DNA from: Chitinophagaceae bacterium
Lineage (GTDB): Bacteria; Bacteroidota; Bacteroidia; Chitinophagales; Chitinophagaceae
Direction of reading: 5' to 3'
NCBI GenBank assembly: GCA_016787135.1
Contig: JAEUVK010000209.1
Location: 1 to 59,425, forward strand
Length of the DNA stretch: 59,425 nt
The notes beneath the pieces are model-generated. The model was not told the DNA's origin, made no database searches, and saw nothing but the letters and a program-made list of their open reading frames with translations. The position numbers and the translations under genes were made by a program. This document shows, piece after piece, positions 52,046 to 59,425 of the stretch (position 1 is its first letter; each line of letters begins with the position of its first letter).

Positions 52046-53734
52046 ATGAGGTATATCATTATCGGGGCAGTGGCCGGCGGCGCCAGTACAGCTGCCCGTC
52101 TCAGGAGAATGGATGAAAAAGCGGAGATCATCATCTTTGAAAAAGGAGAATTTATTTCCTATGCCAATTGCGGGCTGCCTTATTATATCGGCGACGTGAT
52201 CAAAGACCGCAATAAGCTTTTCGTACAGACAGCGTCCTCCTTCAACCGGCGTTTTAATATTGATGTACGCATTTCTACAGAAGTAACAGCCATTGACGCT
52301 GCCGTCAAAAAAATCACGGCAAAGAACCTGCTCACCGGTGAAGTATATGAAGAAAGCTATGATAAGTTAGTCTTGTCCCCCGGTGCAGAACCTGTTCGTC
52401 CTCCTTTACCGGGTATCCATCTTCCGGGCATTTTTACTTTGCGTAATGTGACAGATACAGATATTATCAAAAACTACGTACAGCATCACCCATCGGGAAA
52501 AGCTGTCGTGATCGGTGCAGGTTTTATTGGCCTGGAAATGGCCGAGAACCTGCATGACCTCGGCCTTGATGTAAGTATCATTGAAATGGGAGATCAAATA
52601 CTTGCCCCGGTTGACTACCCCATTGCCGCCATTGTGCAGCAACATATACGATCCAAGGGGGTGGACCTGCGATTGAATACAACCGTCAGCGGATTTGAAA
52701 CAAACAATAATAACCTGTCCGTTCAATTGAAAGATGGCAACAGTATTGAAGCGGATATAGTGATACTCTCTATCGGTGTAAGACCCGATACCCGGCTTGC
52801 CGCAATGGCCGGTTTGAAACTGGGCAATGCTAAAGGTATATGGGTAAATGAATACCTGCAGACATCTGATCCTGCCATTTATGCGGTCGGCGATGCCATT
52901 GAATTTGCCAACCCCATTACCGGCCAATCCATGAATACATATCTAGCAGGGCCAGCTAATAAACAGGGCCGTATTTGCGCCAACAATATTGTACTGGGCA
53001 ACCAGCAGAAATACACCGGTGCTATCAACACGGCTATTGTAAAAGTATTTGATATGACAGTGGCTGTTGCCGGCACAGCATCCAAACATTTAAAAGTGGC
53101 GAACATTCCCCATATTGTATCCACCAATCATAGTGGTTCGCATGCCGGGTATTATCCCGGTGCAAAAAATATGACCATTCAAATTGCCTTTTCCCCTGTT
53201 GACGGGAAATTATATAGTGCACAGGTAGCCGGCTATGAAGGAGTGGACAAACGGCTGGATGTAATGGCATTGGTCATTAAAAGCGGCGGTACCATTTATG
53301 ACCTGGCGGAATTTGAACATGCTTATGCCCCCCCTTATTCCTCTGCCAAAGACCCGGTGAACATGGCCGGTTTTATTGCTGAGAATATTTTACTGAACCG
53401 CCTGAAAGTTTTTTATTGGAATGAAGTAAAGCAGTTACCTGAAGATGTTGTGCTATTGGATGTACGTACCAATGCGGAATATGAGGCCGGCCATATCGAA
53501 GGCGCTGTCAATTTACCTGTGGATGAAATACGCCAGTGGATAAACGAAATATCCCCTCAAAGAAAAGTTTATATCTATTGCGAAGCCGGATTGCGTGGTT
53601 ATCTTGCCCATCGCATACTACGTCAGAATGGCTTTGATGAAGTTTATAATTTATCCGGTGGATACGTATCCTGGCTGGCCTGTCATCATGAATCATTGGA
53701 AAATTTGCAGATGGTACAGGTCATGAACGTGTAA
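52046..53734 (+). CDS. CoA-disulfide reductase with C-terminal rhodanese domain
   Basis: This 562-residue fusion is FAD-dependent. The N-terminal FAD-binding motif GAVAGGASTAARLRR is followed by the single redox cysteine Cys42 in SYANCGLPYYIG, the arrangement of CoA-disulfide reductase/NADH oxidase. The NAD-binding motif VVIGAGFIGLEMAE (near residue 153) and AVGDAIEF follow. Residues about 455-555 form a rhodanese domain with active Cys512 in YCEAGLRGY. Such proteins reduce CoA or polysulfide thiols. The rhodanese part would supply sulfane sulfur. The gene is divergent from pdxH and followed by a hairpin. Confidence 0.93.
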   Translation: MRYIIIGAVAGGASTAARLRRMDEKAEIIIFEKGEFISYANCGLPYYIGDVIKDRNKLFVQTASSFNRRFNIDVRISTEVTAIDAAVKKITAKNLLTGEVYEESYDKLVLSPGAEPVRPPLPGIHLPGIFTLRNVTDTDIIKNYVQHHPSGKAVVIGAGFIGLEMAENLHDLGLDVSIIEMGDQILAPVDYPIAAIVQQHIRSKGVDLRLNTTVSGFETNNNNLSVQLKDGNSIEADIVILSIGVRPDTRLAAMAGLKLGNAKGIWVNEYLQTSDPAIYAVGDAIEFANPITGQSMNTYLAGPANKQGRICANNIVLGNQQKYTGAINTAIVKVFDMTVAVAGTASKHLKVANIPHIVSTNHSGSHAGYYPGAKNMTIQIAFSPVDGKLYSAQVAGYEGVDKRLDVMALVIKSGGTIYDLAEFEHAYAPPYSSAKDPVNMAGFIAENILLNRLKVFYWNEVKQLPEDVVLLDVRTNAEYEAGHIEGAVNLPVDEIRQWINEISPQRKVYIYCEAGLRGYLAHRILRQNGFDEVYNLSGGYVSWLACHHESLENLQMVQVMNV

Positions 53735-54199
53735 TTACAGGCAAAAAATTTATTCCATATCTGCATTTAAAACAAAGACGGCCCCTTTAGACAAAGGCGC
53801 CGCCATTCTACTTTAACTGCCTCTTAAGAGAGACCTTCTTTGACCAATGGATAACAGGTACAAAATACCAGCCATTGCCGGATAATGATCCCGGTCAGAA
53901 ATTTGATCTCATGCAGTGTGAACGGCGGGAAGATCCCTGTACAGAACAGGAAATGCTGATTCGGCCTGATCTGGTCATTCAGTAGTAAATACTGCTGATC
54001 ACTTTGTAACCCATTTACAGATTTTTTTCATTCAATAAACGGATCGCCGGATTAAACACATTACTGTCCTTTATTATCATCTATCGCTGACAGTGACGAT
54101 AGTCATTCCGTTGCATGAAGCCCGTCATTCATTTTGCCGATCATTGTCAGTTATTTTTATAATGATAGTATATTATTCTTCACCCAAAAACATATTGGT
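53735..54199. other. Gene-poor interval between the CoADR and YtxH genes
   Basis: These 465 bases contain the hairpin at 53780-53801 and no gene I can support. A stretch of roughly 53815-53992 is open on both strands without a plausible start. The bases from 54001 on are AT-rich with simple repeats and could hold the promoter of the next gene, but no -7 element is clear. Confidence 0.5.
53780..53801 (+). terminator. Hairpin after the CoADR-rhodanese gene
   Basis: GGCCCCTTT pairs with AAAGGCGCC (nine pairs, one mismatch) around AGAC. A strong T-tract is missing, so termination may be weak. Confidence 0.5.
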
Positions 54200-54424
54200 A
54201 TGAAAAATACTTCCAAGGTATTGATAGCGCTGGGAGCCGGAGTGGCTATTGGCGGCATACTGGGTGTATTGTTCGCACCCGACAAAGGATCTGTTACCAG
54301 ACACAAAATTGCTGAAGCCCCGCAAAAGCTGGCTGATAAATTCAAAAGCAAAATAAAGATCGGTAAGGAAAAATCAGATGAAGTTCTTGACAAAATAAAT
54401 GACAGGGTCGAAGAACTCGTATAA
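54200..54424 (+). CDS. YtxH domain protein
   Basis: The 74-residue protein has the YtxH core: an N-terminal helix with glycine-rich membrane segment LIALGAGVAIGGILGVLFAPDKGS and then a charged amphipathic coil. Members are stress-linked, membrane-associated proteins of unknown biochemical activity. The start ATG at 54200 was chosen; upstream in-frame sequence to 54134 has no matching character. Hairpins follow. Confidence 0.85.
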   Translation: MKNTSKVLIALGAGVAIGGILGVLFAPDKGSVTRHKIAEAPQKLADKFKSKIKIGKEKSDEVLDKINDRVEELV

Positions 54425-54480
54425 TAACATTTGCCCTATCTCTGTTTTGCTTCCGGAAATACAGCGGATATTAGTGGAAG

Positions 54481-54505
54481 GCGATCAATCCTGTGATCGC
54501 ATTTT
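54481..54505 (+). terminator. Terminator after the YtxH gene
   Basis: The perfect seven-base stem GCGATCA / TGATCGC has a six-base loop and is followed by ATTTTG. Confidence 0.6.
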
Positions 54506-54527
54506 GAGAAAGCAGTTGTAATAATTT

Positions 54528-54566
54528 ATTCCCCTGGCCATGGCACTCATCATGAGCCAGGGGAAT
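54528..54566. other. Second strong hairpin downstream of the YtxH gene
   Basis: ATTCCCCTGGC pairs with GCCAGGGGAAT (11 bases, 17-base loop). It has no T-tract after it, so the role may be mRNA stability or protein binding. Confidence 0.5.
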
Positions 54567-54742
54567 CCTCAATACGTACTCCGTCTGACATTCAGGTTAA
54601 CCATTAGTATTATGCCACGGGTATTACAGTTCTTGTGTTAAGATTCCTCTTCCTGTATTAATACCCCGATCCCCTCGTCGTCCTGTACTTCATGAATATT
54701 ACCATCTACCCTGATCATTTATTCATTCCAAAATGTATTATC

Positions 54743-57022
54743 ATGAAAACATTTACAATTAAACTGTTTCTTCTGTGGGGACTGATCTTTTCCTCTTTGC
54801 AGGGTACAGCTCAGAATGTACTGGCCGACGGCAGTTTTACTACCACGGCTGTCATTACCCCTTATTATACAGGCACTCCTCCTTCCGGCATTTGGTGCAG
54901 CTGGCTCAATACTGGTACCGTGGCGAGTCCATCCGTATCAGGCGGCGTGTGCACCTATGCTATCGCCAATGCCGGTTTCCAGACGTGGGAAGTTCAATTG
55001 ATACAATGGGGCTTTCCCCTTATACCGGGAGATCGTTACCGGCTGACATTCGATGTAAGAGCTGATGCCAACCGGAACTTCGGTGTTTACATTGGAGAAA
55101 ACGAAGGCCTTTGGACAAACCTGAATGCAGCGAATTATTTACAGCAGGCTACAACCAGTTGGCAAACCAAAACCATCGAGTTCAATGTGACGGCCGCTTT
55201 CACCTTTCACAAACTGAGTTTTGAAATGGGAAGCGAAATCACCAATATGTACTTTGATAATATCATGCTGCAAAATATCGGCCCGGCTCCTTTTCCCGTG
55301 ATCGAGATTATCGGTTCATCCGTACCGCCATACGATTGGTCTTCAGGCCAGGCTATGCAGACTACGGACGGCATTAATTATACCCTGACCGGTTATACCT
55401 TACCTGCCGGTGAAGCTAAATTCAGGCAGGATTATAACTGGGGCATTAACTGGGGCGCTTCCTCATTCCCGGCCGGAGCAGGCTATCAGAATGGCCCCAA
55501 TATACCAGTGACTGCCGGAACCTACAATATCAGTTTTAACAGGCTTAGCGGTGTCTATAATTTTTCCTGCGTGACCTGCCCGGCAAGTATCGGCATTATC
55601 GGCTCGGCGGTTCCACCTTATAACTGGTCTTCTGATGTCAATATGGCAACGACAGACGGGATCAACTACTCCCTGAATGATTACTATATCAAAGACGGTG
55701 AACTGCGGTTCAGGCAGGACGATGACTGGATTATCAACTGGGGCGGTACAAGTTTCCCGTCGGGCACCGGGAGTATATATGCCCCGAACATACAAGTGAC
55801 GGCAGGCAATTATAACATTAGTTTCAACAGGCTGACAGGTGAATATAATTTTCAAATTCACCTGCCGGGTATCGGCATAATCGGGACAGCCGTCAACGGA
55901 GGATGGTCTGAAGATGTGGACCTGCAAACCACTGACGGGGTCACCTATACTTTATCGAATTATCATTTAATGAACGGCGAAGCCAAATTCAGGCAAGACA
56001 ATAGCTGGAATATCAATTGGGGAAACTATACTTTCCCGACCGGTATTGGCTATGGCGGCGGTCCGAATATTCCCATCACAGAAGGAACCTATAATATTAC
56101 GTTCAACAGGGTGACCGGTGAATATGCTTTTGTATGTACCGGCCTTGACATAGAGTGCAATTCAGATACTGTACTTAATGCGGCAACAGGTCTTTGCGGC
56201 GCCGAAGTCTGGTACAGGCTGCCTGTAGTAAAAGGAGCCTGCGGATATTATTACGTGATACAAACCTCCGGTTTACCCAGAGGTTCATTCTTTCCCGTCG
56301 GAATGACGGTCAATACATTTGTTGCTTACATGCCATCAGGTGCAACAGCTACCTGCAGTTTTAGCGTAACAATAAAAGACCAGCAGCCCCCGGACATTAC
56401 AGGGCTTAATGCCAGTCCATCCTCCTTATGGCCCGCGAATCATAAGATGAAAAACGTAAGTGTCAACTATGATACATGGGATAATTGCGGAATAGTTTCC
56501 AGCACTCTTGCTGTGAGCAGTAATGAGCCTGTCAACGGTACCGGTGACGGAGATACAGCACCCGACTGGTCAATTACAGATAATCACCATGTAATGTTAC
56601 GGGCAGAAAGATCAGGAACAGGCGATGGGAGAATATATACCATTACCATCACAGGTACGGATGCTTCAGGTAATACATCTGTTAAAACGACCCGGGTGGT
56701 TGTACCCCATAACCAGAACGGTACAAATTCAAACACGGGCAGCAAAGAAGCGGCTTCTGCGGGTGAGGAATACACAGGAATGTTGCTGGATGTGAGCATT
56801 GACCCCAACCCGGCTACTGACTATTTTAATCTTCATATCCGTTCTGTGTCCACCGAAAAGATCGAAGTGAAACTCTTCGACATCAGCGGAAGGCTGATCT
56901 CCGGAATGACAGGAACCAATAATCAGACCATCCGTTTTGGCAAGGACCTGCTGCCGGGAGTATATATAGCGGAAATAAGACAGGGTCAGCAGCGCAAAAC
57001 AATTAAAGTGGTGAAGCATTGA
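54743..57022 (+). CDS. T9SS-exported protein with three SusE/F-like carbohydrate-binding repeats
   Basis: This 759-residue secreted protein has a signal peptide, a CBM4/9-like N-terminal domain (about 25-185, with WEVQLIQWGFPL and YRLTFDVRADA), and three tandem repeats of about 90 residues. The repeats begin near 186, 281 and 375, each with a GIIGxAVPPYNWS-type start, xMQTTDGINYTL, EAKFRQDxxWxINWG and a closing TYNISFNRLTGEYNF. These motifs match the SusE/SusF starch-binding module. A HYR-like domain follows (about 520-640), then a T9SS type A sorting domain with DPNPATDYF and KIEVKLFDISGRLI. Substrate: probably starch-like glucan, inferred. It follows the YtxH gene but is not obviously co-transcribed. 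Confidence 0.85.
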   Translation: MKTFTIKLFLLWGLIFSSLQGTAQNVLADGSFTTTAVITPYYTGTPPSGIWCSWLNTGTVASPSVSGGVCTYAIANAGFQTWEVQLIQWGFPLIPGDRYRLTFDVRADANRNFGVYIGENEGLWTNLNAANYLQQATTSWQTKTIEFNVTAAFTFHKLSFEMGSEITNMYFDNIMLQNIGPAPFPVIEIIGSSVPPYDWSSGQAMQTTDGINYTLTGYTLPAGEAKFRQDYNWGINWGASSFPAGAGYQNGPNIPVTAGTYNISFNRLSGVYNFSCVTCPASIGIIGSAVPPYNWSSDVNMATTDGINYSLNDYYIKDGELRFRQDDDWIINWGGTSFPSGTGSIYAPNIQVTAGNYNISFNRLTGEYNFQIHLPGIGIIGTAVNGGWSEDVDLQTTDGVTYTLSNYHLMNGEAKFRQDNSWNINWGNYTFPTGIGYGGGPNIPITEGTYNITFNRVTGEYAFVCTGLDIECNSDTVLNAATGLCGAEVWYRLPVVKGACGYYYVIQTSGLPRGSFFPVGMTVNTFVAYMPSGATATCSFSVTIKDQQPPDITGLNASPSSLWPANHKMKNVSVNYDTWDNCGIVSSTLAVSSNEPVNGTGDGDTAPDWSITDNHHVMLRAERSGTGDGRIYTITITGTDASGNTSVKTTRVVVPHNQNGTNSNTGSKEAASAGEEYTGMLLDVSIDPNPATDYFNLHIRSVSTEKIEVKLFDISGRLISGMTGTNNQTIRFGKDLLPGVYIAEIRQGQQRKTIKVVKH
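55301..56140 (+). repeat. Three tandem SusE/F-like repeats within the gene
   Basis: At the protein level each repeat has about 90 residues, with strong identity at TTDGINYTL, KFRQDxxWxINWG and YNISFNRLTG. Approximate DNA spans are 55301-55580, 55588-55857 and 55870-56140. The third copy lacks the PPYNW segment, having NGGWSEDV instead. Confidence 0.75.
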
Positions 57023-57034
57023 GCCTTTGTTTTC

Positions 57035-57066
57035 AAACCCTCCTGCATGCATGCAGGAGGGTTTTT
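57035..57066 (+). terminator. Terminator after the repeat protein gene
   Basis: The near-perfect palindromic stem AACCCTCCTGCAT / ATGCAGGAGGGTT is followed by TTTTT. One of the strongest terminators in the window. Confidence 0.88.
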
Positions 57067-57199
57067 ATTCTTCTGCATTCAATCAGTAAAACAATACTTA
57101 CTATGCACCCTGATGGCTCTTCTTGTCATCTGTCAGTATAGTTTGGCTTTATTCAAAATAAAATGGTCGCAATCTTAGATTATAGGTTACAACTGCGCT

Positions 57200-57418
57200 G
57201 TGCTTTTTGAAAGAAAACACCAGACAGCCGAAGTCATATTTTATCTGTACCAATCCCTGTCCTTTTCCGCTCTGCCTGAAGCAAAGAAGATGCTGGCTGA
57301 TTTCGAAGGATAAACTGCTCCTTCCCTATCGGATGAAGAGAATGTCCTCCTGCTTTCTGAAATGGCAATTCTCATGTGTACCCGTGAGGGTCATCATAAT
57401 TTCAGCACTGATCATTGA
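57200..57418 (+). pseudogene. Possible relic reading frame with one internal stop
   Basis: From GTG at 57200 the frame reads a protein-like sequence containing TAEVIFYLYQSLSFSALPEA, stops at TAA 57311-57313, and then continues in the same frame with SLSDEENVLLLSEMAILM and ends at 57418. Both halves look helical and charged, like one small bacterial protein broken by a stop. The overlapping +1-frame open region (57207-57452) is Cys/Arg-rich and looks like a shadow. It could also be chance. Confidence 0.35.
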
Positions 57419-57472
57419 CTTATATTTTACATACCAACTAAAAGAGGATTAATCCAGCAAAAAATAATCAAT

Positions 57473-57916
57473 ATGAAAAAGATCTTTTCATTGTTTTTGT
57501 TGCTAACATGGGGAATGATCACATGGGGGCAACAAACTCCTGACAGGAATGTACAGGCAGAGAAAGAAAAATATCTCCGGAAAAGCAGGTTGCAAAAAAC
57601 AGTAGCGTGGGTGTTAGTGGGCGCCGGCACTGTTTGCCTGGTAGCACCTTCGCTGGATGGCAGTTCCGGGCAAAATGAAGAAGGCGGGTGGTTTGATTTC
57701 AGCGGCCTGGAGAGAACACTTGATGCATATGCTTATATCACAGGAGCGGTATTGGTGGCAGGCGGTATCGGCTTGTTCATTGCAGCCGCTAACAATAAGC
57801 AAAAAGCGGCGGCCATCAGCCTGCTGATAAAGCCGGAAAGAACTGAGTACTACACCATGACCGGAGGCCACCGGAAATTCTTCCCGGCTGCCGGTATCAG
57901 GATACAATTGAAATAA
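57473..57916 (+). CDS. Secreted hypothetical protein with glycine-rich membrane segments
   Basis: The 147-residue protein has a signal peptide (MKKIFSLFLLLTWGMITWGQQ) and then two hydrophobic glycine-rich segments (VAWVLVGAGTVCLVAPSL near 40-58 and YAYITGAVLVAGGIGLFIAA near 84-103). The C-terminal FFPAAGIRIQL suggests a membrane or barrel edge. Such proteins occur widely in Bacteroidota without a name. A weak promoter with TATATTTT lies about 50 bases upstream. Confidence 0.6.
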   Translation: MKKIFSLFLLLTWGMITWGQQTPDRNVQAEKEKYLRKSRLQKTVAWVLVGAGTVCLVAPSLDGSSGQNEEGGWFDFSGLERTLDAYAYITGAVLVAGGIGLFIAAANNKQKAAAISLLIKPERTEYYTMTGGHRKFFPAAGIRIQLK

Positions 57917-58093
57917 ACGACAGGCTCCGGTAATACACAAAGATGATCAGTTGCTCCAGGGAACGGCGTCAACAGAGATAGCTTCGCCGGGAAAATGTTC
58001 AGGCGTCTTATCCCGGAAAATGCTCTTATATTATTATTCCGGATATATATAGTCAATCCATCCCTAAAAAATCACAATACAACATTAACAATA

Positions 58094-58120
58094 TTGCTCG
58101 CCGGCCATGGAGCAACGATT
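58094..58120 (+). other. Hairpin upstream of the repeated leader element
   Basis: TTGCTC pairs with GAGCAA around a ten-base loop and is followed by CGATTTTT. It may terminate read-through before the next gene or belong to its leader. A hairpin in the same relative position precedes the other copy of the leader element at 18039. Confidence 0.45.
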
Positions 58121-58142
58121 TTTGATCCGCGGATGTCAAGTT

Positions 58143-58170
58143 CCATTAACCATTAAACCTTTTCTATGAA
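58143..58170 (+). promoter_or_regulatory. Second copy of the repeated leader element
   Basis: CCATTAACCATTAAACCTT, then TTCTATGAA, repeats the sequence at 18039-18067 except for one substitution and a one-base deletion. Here the ATG (58166) starts a full gene. It may act in translation initiation, since no Shine-Dalgarno sequence is seen. Confidence 0.6.
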
Positions 58171-58897
58171 TTATAGGATCGCCTGCATCATGTTGCCTGT
58201 CGTATTGCTTGTGGCAACAGCCTGCAAAAAAGACCCTGCTCCCCCAGCACCTCCGTCCAAAGCATTGTTGTCCGTAAAGCTTGACCAGCCCTACCTTACT
58301 ACAACGCAGGTGGATTCCGCTTTTGCGATATGGAAAACAAACGGACAGGAGCAACGCATTAAGTTAATTATCAGCAACGATTCCCTGCTGGCTGAAACGG
58401 CTGTATTCAATGAAGGGAATGGCGAGCTGACCCTTCATATTTACTCCAATAAAAAATACAGGAACCAGTATCCCGGAGAATGGGTAAGTCATAAAAATAT
58501 TTCAATTCATAAGACAAAAGCAGTAAGCTATACAGGGCCTGCTTCTTTTTATGATGCGGCCTGGTTCCCCCGTGTGGACCTAAAGGATGCGATCGGTCAC
58601 CGTGCCATTATCGCTCTCCGGCCGGATGATGCCTATTTCTTAGTAAAGGACCCCGGGCACGCACTCTTTAAACTGGTGGTAGCCCGTGGGTACTGGAACA
58701 CTACAGGAGGTGTTCATTATATAGGAGGCAATACATGGGAATGTAATACCCAATGCACAGGTGTGGCGAATGAAGAATTCTTCTCCACGCTGCCACAACG
58801 AATCGGCAACAAGGCATGGAACCATATTTCGGTTACGATCTTGTTTTCCACGGATGGCAACGGGGGATGGCTGCTGACACTGGAACACGAACCATAA
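58166..58897 (+). CDS. Lipoprotein of unknown function
   Basis: This 243-residue lipoprotein has a signal ending VATAC (lipid-modified Cys near residue 20) and a proline-rich linker (APPAPPSKALLS). I do not recognise the mature part. It is beta-rich, with segments LILHIYSNKKY-like LTLHIYSNKKYRNQYPGEW and YWNTTGGVHYIGGNTWECNTQC, the last with two cysteines near the C-terminus that could pair. It might bind a surface ligand. A terminator follows. Confidence 0.65.
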   Translation: MNYRIACIMLPVVLLVATACKKDPAPPAPPSKALLSVKLDQPYLTTTQVDSAFAIWKTNGQEQRIKLIISNDSLLAETAVFNEGNGELTLHIYSNKKYRNQYPGEWVSHKNISIHKTKAVSYTGPASFYDAAWFPRVDLKDAIGHRAIIALRPDDAYFLVKDPGHALFKLVVARGYWNTTGGVHYIGGNTWECNTQCTGVANEEFFSTLPQRIGNKAWNHISVTILFSTDGNGGWLLTLEHEP

Positions 58898-58949
58898 TCA
58901 GCGCATGGCATGATTCATTGAATGGAAAAGGACGGATGAAGCCAGATAC

Positions 58950-58976
58950 AACAGCCGGTCGTAATGACCGGCTGTT
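58950..58976. terminator. Bidirectional terminator between lipoprotein and barrel genes
   Basis: The perfect 11-base stem AACAGCCGGTC / GACCGGCTGTT has a five-base loop and lies between convergent genes. Confidence 0.75.
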
Positions 58977-58996
58977 CCTGTTATCAGCAGGTATGA

Positions 58997-59425
58997 TCAT
59001 TTCCCGAATGTATAGGTAAGCCCCACCTGGAACACACTGTTCTTTTCTCCCTCATAAAACTTCACCAGTCCTGCATTGTAACGAGCATTCACGCCGATAT
59101 GCTTATTGATATCATAGCCTGCACCAACCACCAGCGATACATCATTCTTCTTTACAAATTCCTTGATGCTGTATTCGTCGCCTTCATCATTGTCCTTCGC
59201 CTTGAGTAAAAAACCCACCTGCGGGCCGGCTTCGGCATAAAAACCGGAGGCGATCTTATACTTCACTAATACGGGTATCTGGAGGTAGTCCATCATCGTT
59301 TTTTCATTGTCATCATCCCAGCGGGCGCCCTGCACAGAATAGAACATTTCGGCTTTGGCGCTGAGTCTTTCAGTAAGTTCAAGAGCTGCAAAACCACCGA
59401 AGTAAATGCCGGCCTTTGAACGGTA
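58997..59425 (-). CDS. Outer-membrane beta-barrel protein (PorT family), 5' end beyond window
   Basis: The minus-strand frame is open from the window edge (first residues YRSKAGIYFGGFAALELTE) to 58997, at least 142 residues. Alternating strands such as LQIPVLVKYKIASGFYAEAG, then GPQVGFLL, KKNDVSLVVGAGYDI and the final VFQVGLTYTFGK are the pattern of the small PorT/OmpX-like barrels of Bacteroidota. The signal peptide must lie outside the window. A start at the internal ATG 59347 would remove two strands and is unlikely. Confidence 0.8.
   Translation of the reverse strand, partial: YRSKAGIYFGGFAALELTERLSAKAEMFYSVQGARWDDDNEKTMMDYLQIPVLVKYKIASGFYAEAGPQVGFLLKAKDNDEGDEYSIKEFVKKNDVSLVVGAGYDINKHIGVNARYNAGLVKFYEGEKNSVFQVGLTYTFGK

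Larger units (their letters stand above)
54425..54742. other. Interval with two hairpins and no gene
   Basis: No gene is supported in these 318 bases. They contain the hairpins at 54481-54505 and 54528-54566. The final 80 bases before the next gene are AT-rich and carry no clear -7 element. Confidence 0.6.
57023..57472. other. Interval after the repeat protein gene
   Basis: This 450-base stretch holds a strong terminator at 57035-57066, an interrupted relic reading frame at 57200-57418 and a possible weak promoter (TATATTTT near 57421) for the next gene. Otherwise no gene is supported. Confidence 0.6.

Noticed and set aside
53815..53992. Long open stretches on both strands after the CoADR gene
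   Set aside because: Both lack a start codon in frame, and neither shows recognisable motifs. I could not decide between strands.
57207..57452. 81-residue open frame overlapping the interrupted relic
   Set aside because: It is rich in Cys, Arg and Lys without protein-like pattern, while the neighbouring frame looks coding apart from one stop.
1..59425. Search for tRNA, rRNA, CRISPR arrays, transposases or phage genes
   Set aside because: No cloverleaf-like, ribosomal, regularly spaced repeat or transposase signature was noticed by eye. Small RNA genes could still be missed without a covariance-model search.

Overview
The window looks like chromosomal DNA of a Bacteroidota bacterium, most likely of the Chitinophagaceae or a close relative. 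The evidence is a PorW/SprE-type gliding/type IX secretion (T9SS) protein, three proteins ending in T9SS-type C-terminal domains, bactofilin next to AtpZ, an alpha-oxoamine synthase resembling bacteroidetal serine palmitoyltransferases, a TAnnTTTG-type -7 element before several genes, weak Shine-Dalgarno sequences, moderate GC content and many short lipoproteins. I saw no rRNA, tRNA, CRISPR array, prophage or transposase. Most genes are ordinary chromosomal genes. Family calls come from motifs read by eye, without database searches.

Layout, left to right. At 0.1-6.2 kb: sucC, a small AT-rich OmpA-domain protein, an M23 endopeptidase, an overlapping pair made of a cytoplasmic SPFH/band-7 protein and a divergent NAD-kinase-fold protein, a GNAT acetyltransferase and an outer-membrane barrel. 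At 6.2-8.4 kb, minus strand: a tight run reading M23-N-terminus-like protein, bactofilin, AtpZ, AtpI-like membrane protein, SprT-like metalloprotein, with no ATP synthase subunits beside it. At 8.5-18 kb: PorW/SprE, class A penicillin-binding protein, serine-palmitoyltransferase-like enzyme, DPP IV-type peptidase. At 18-23 kb: ubiX, an ECF sigma factor overlapping a membrane protein that joins an inner-membrane helix to a barrel-like domain, and small secreted proteins including an OmpA lipoprotein-like protein.

At 23-29 kb: a large T9SS-exported metalloprotease, a CoA-transferase, gluconokinase and hypotheticals. At 29-36 kb: two tandem GH13 lipoproteins followed by two tandem DUF418 membrane proteins, so two neighbouring duplications. 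At 36-44.3 kb: DinB-like, SnoaL-like, VanZ-like and serine-hydrolase genes, fhs, a T9SS type-B protein, an esterase and a lipoprotein with a C-terminal haem-binding CxxCH. At 44.5-54.4 kb: htpG, small membrane proteins, a second serine hydrolase, pdxH, and a CoA-disulfide-reductase/rhodanese fusion. At 54.5-59.4 kb: a YtxH protein, a T9SS-exported protein with three SusE/F-like repeats, an interrupted relic reading frame, a lipoprotein and an outer-membrane barrel that runs off the right end.

How they fit together: the clearest links are cell-surface ones. PorW/SprE belongs to the T9SS apparatus that would export the proteins at 23.0, 41.6 and 54.7 kb. PBP1A, the M23 enzyme, bactofilin and the barrels belong to envelope construction. 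The GH13 pair and gluconokinase point to carbohydrate use. The best candidates for something undescribed are the SPFH/NAD-kinase-like pair, the sigma-factor/barrel pair and the bactofilin-AtpZ-SprT run.
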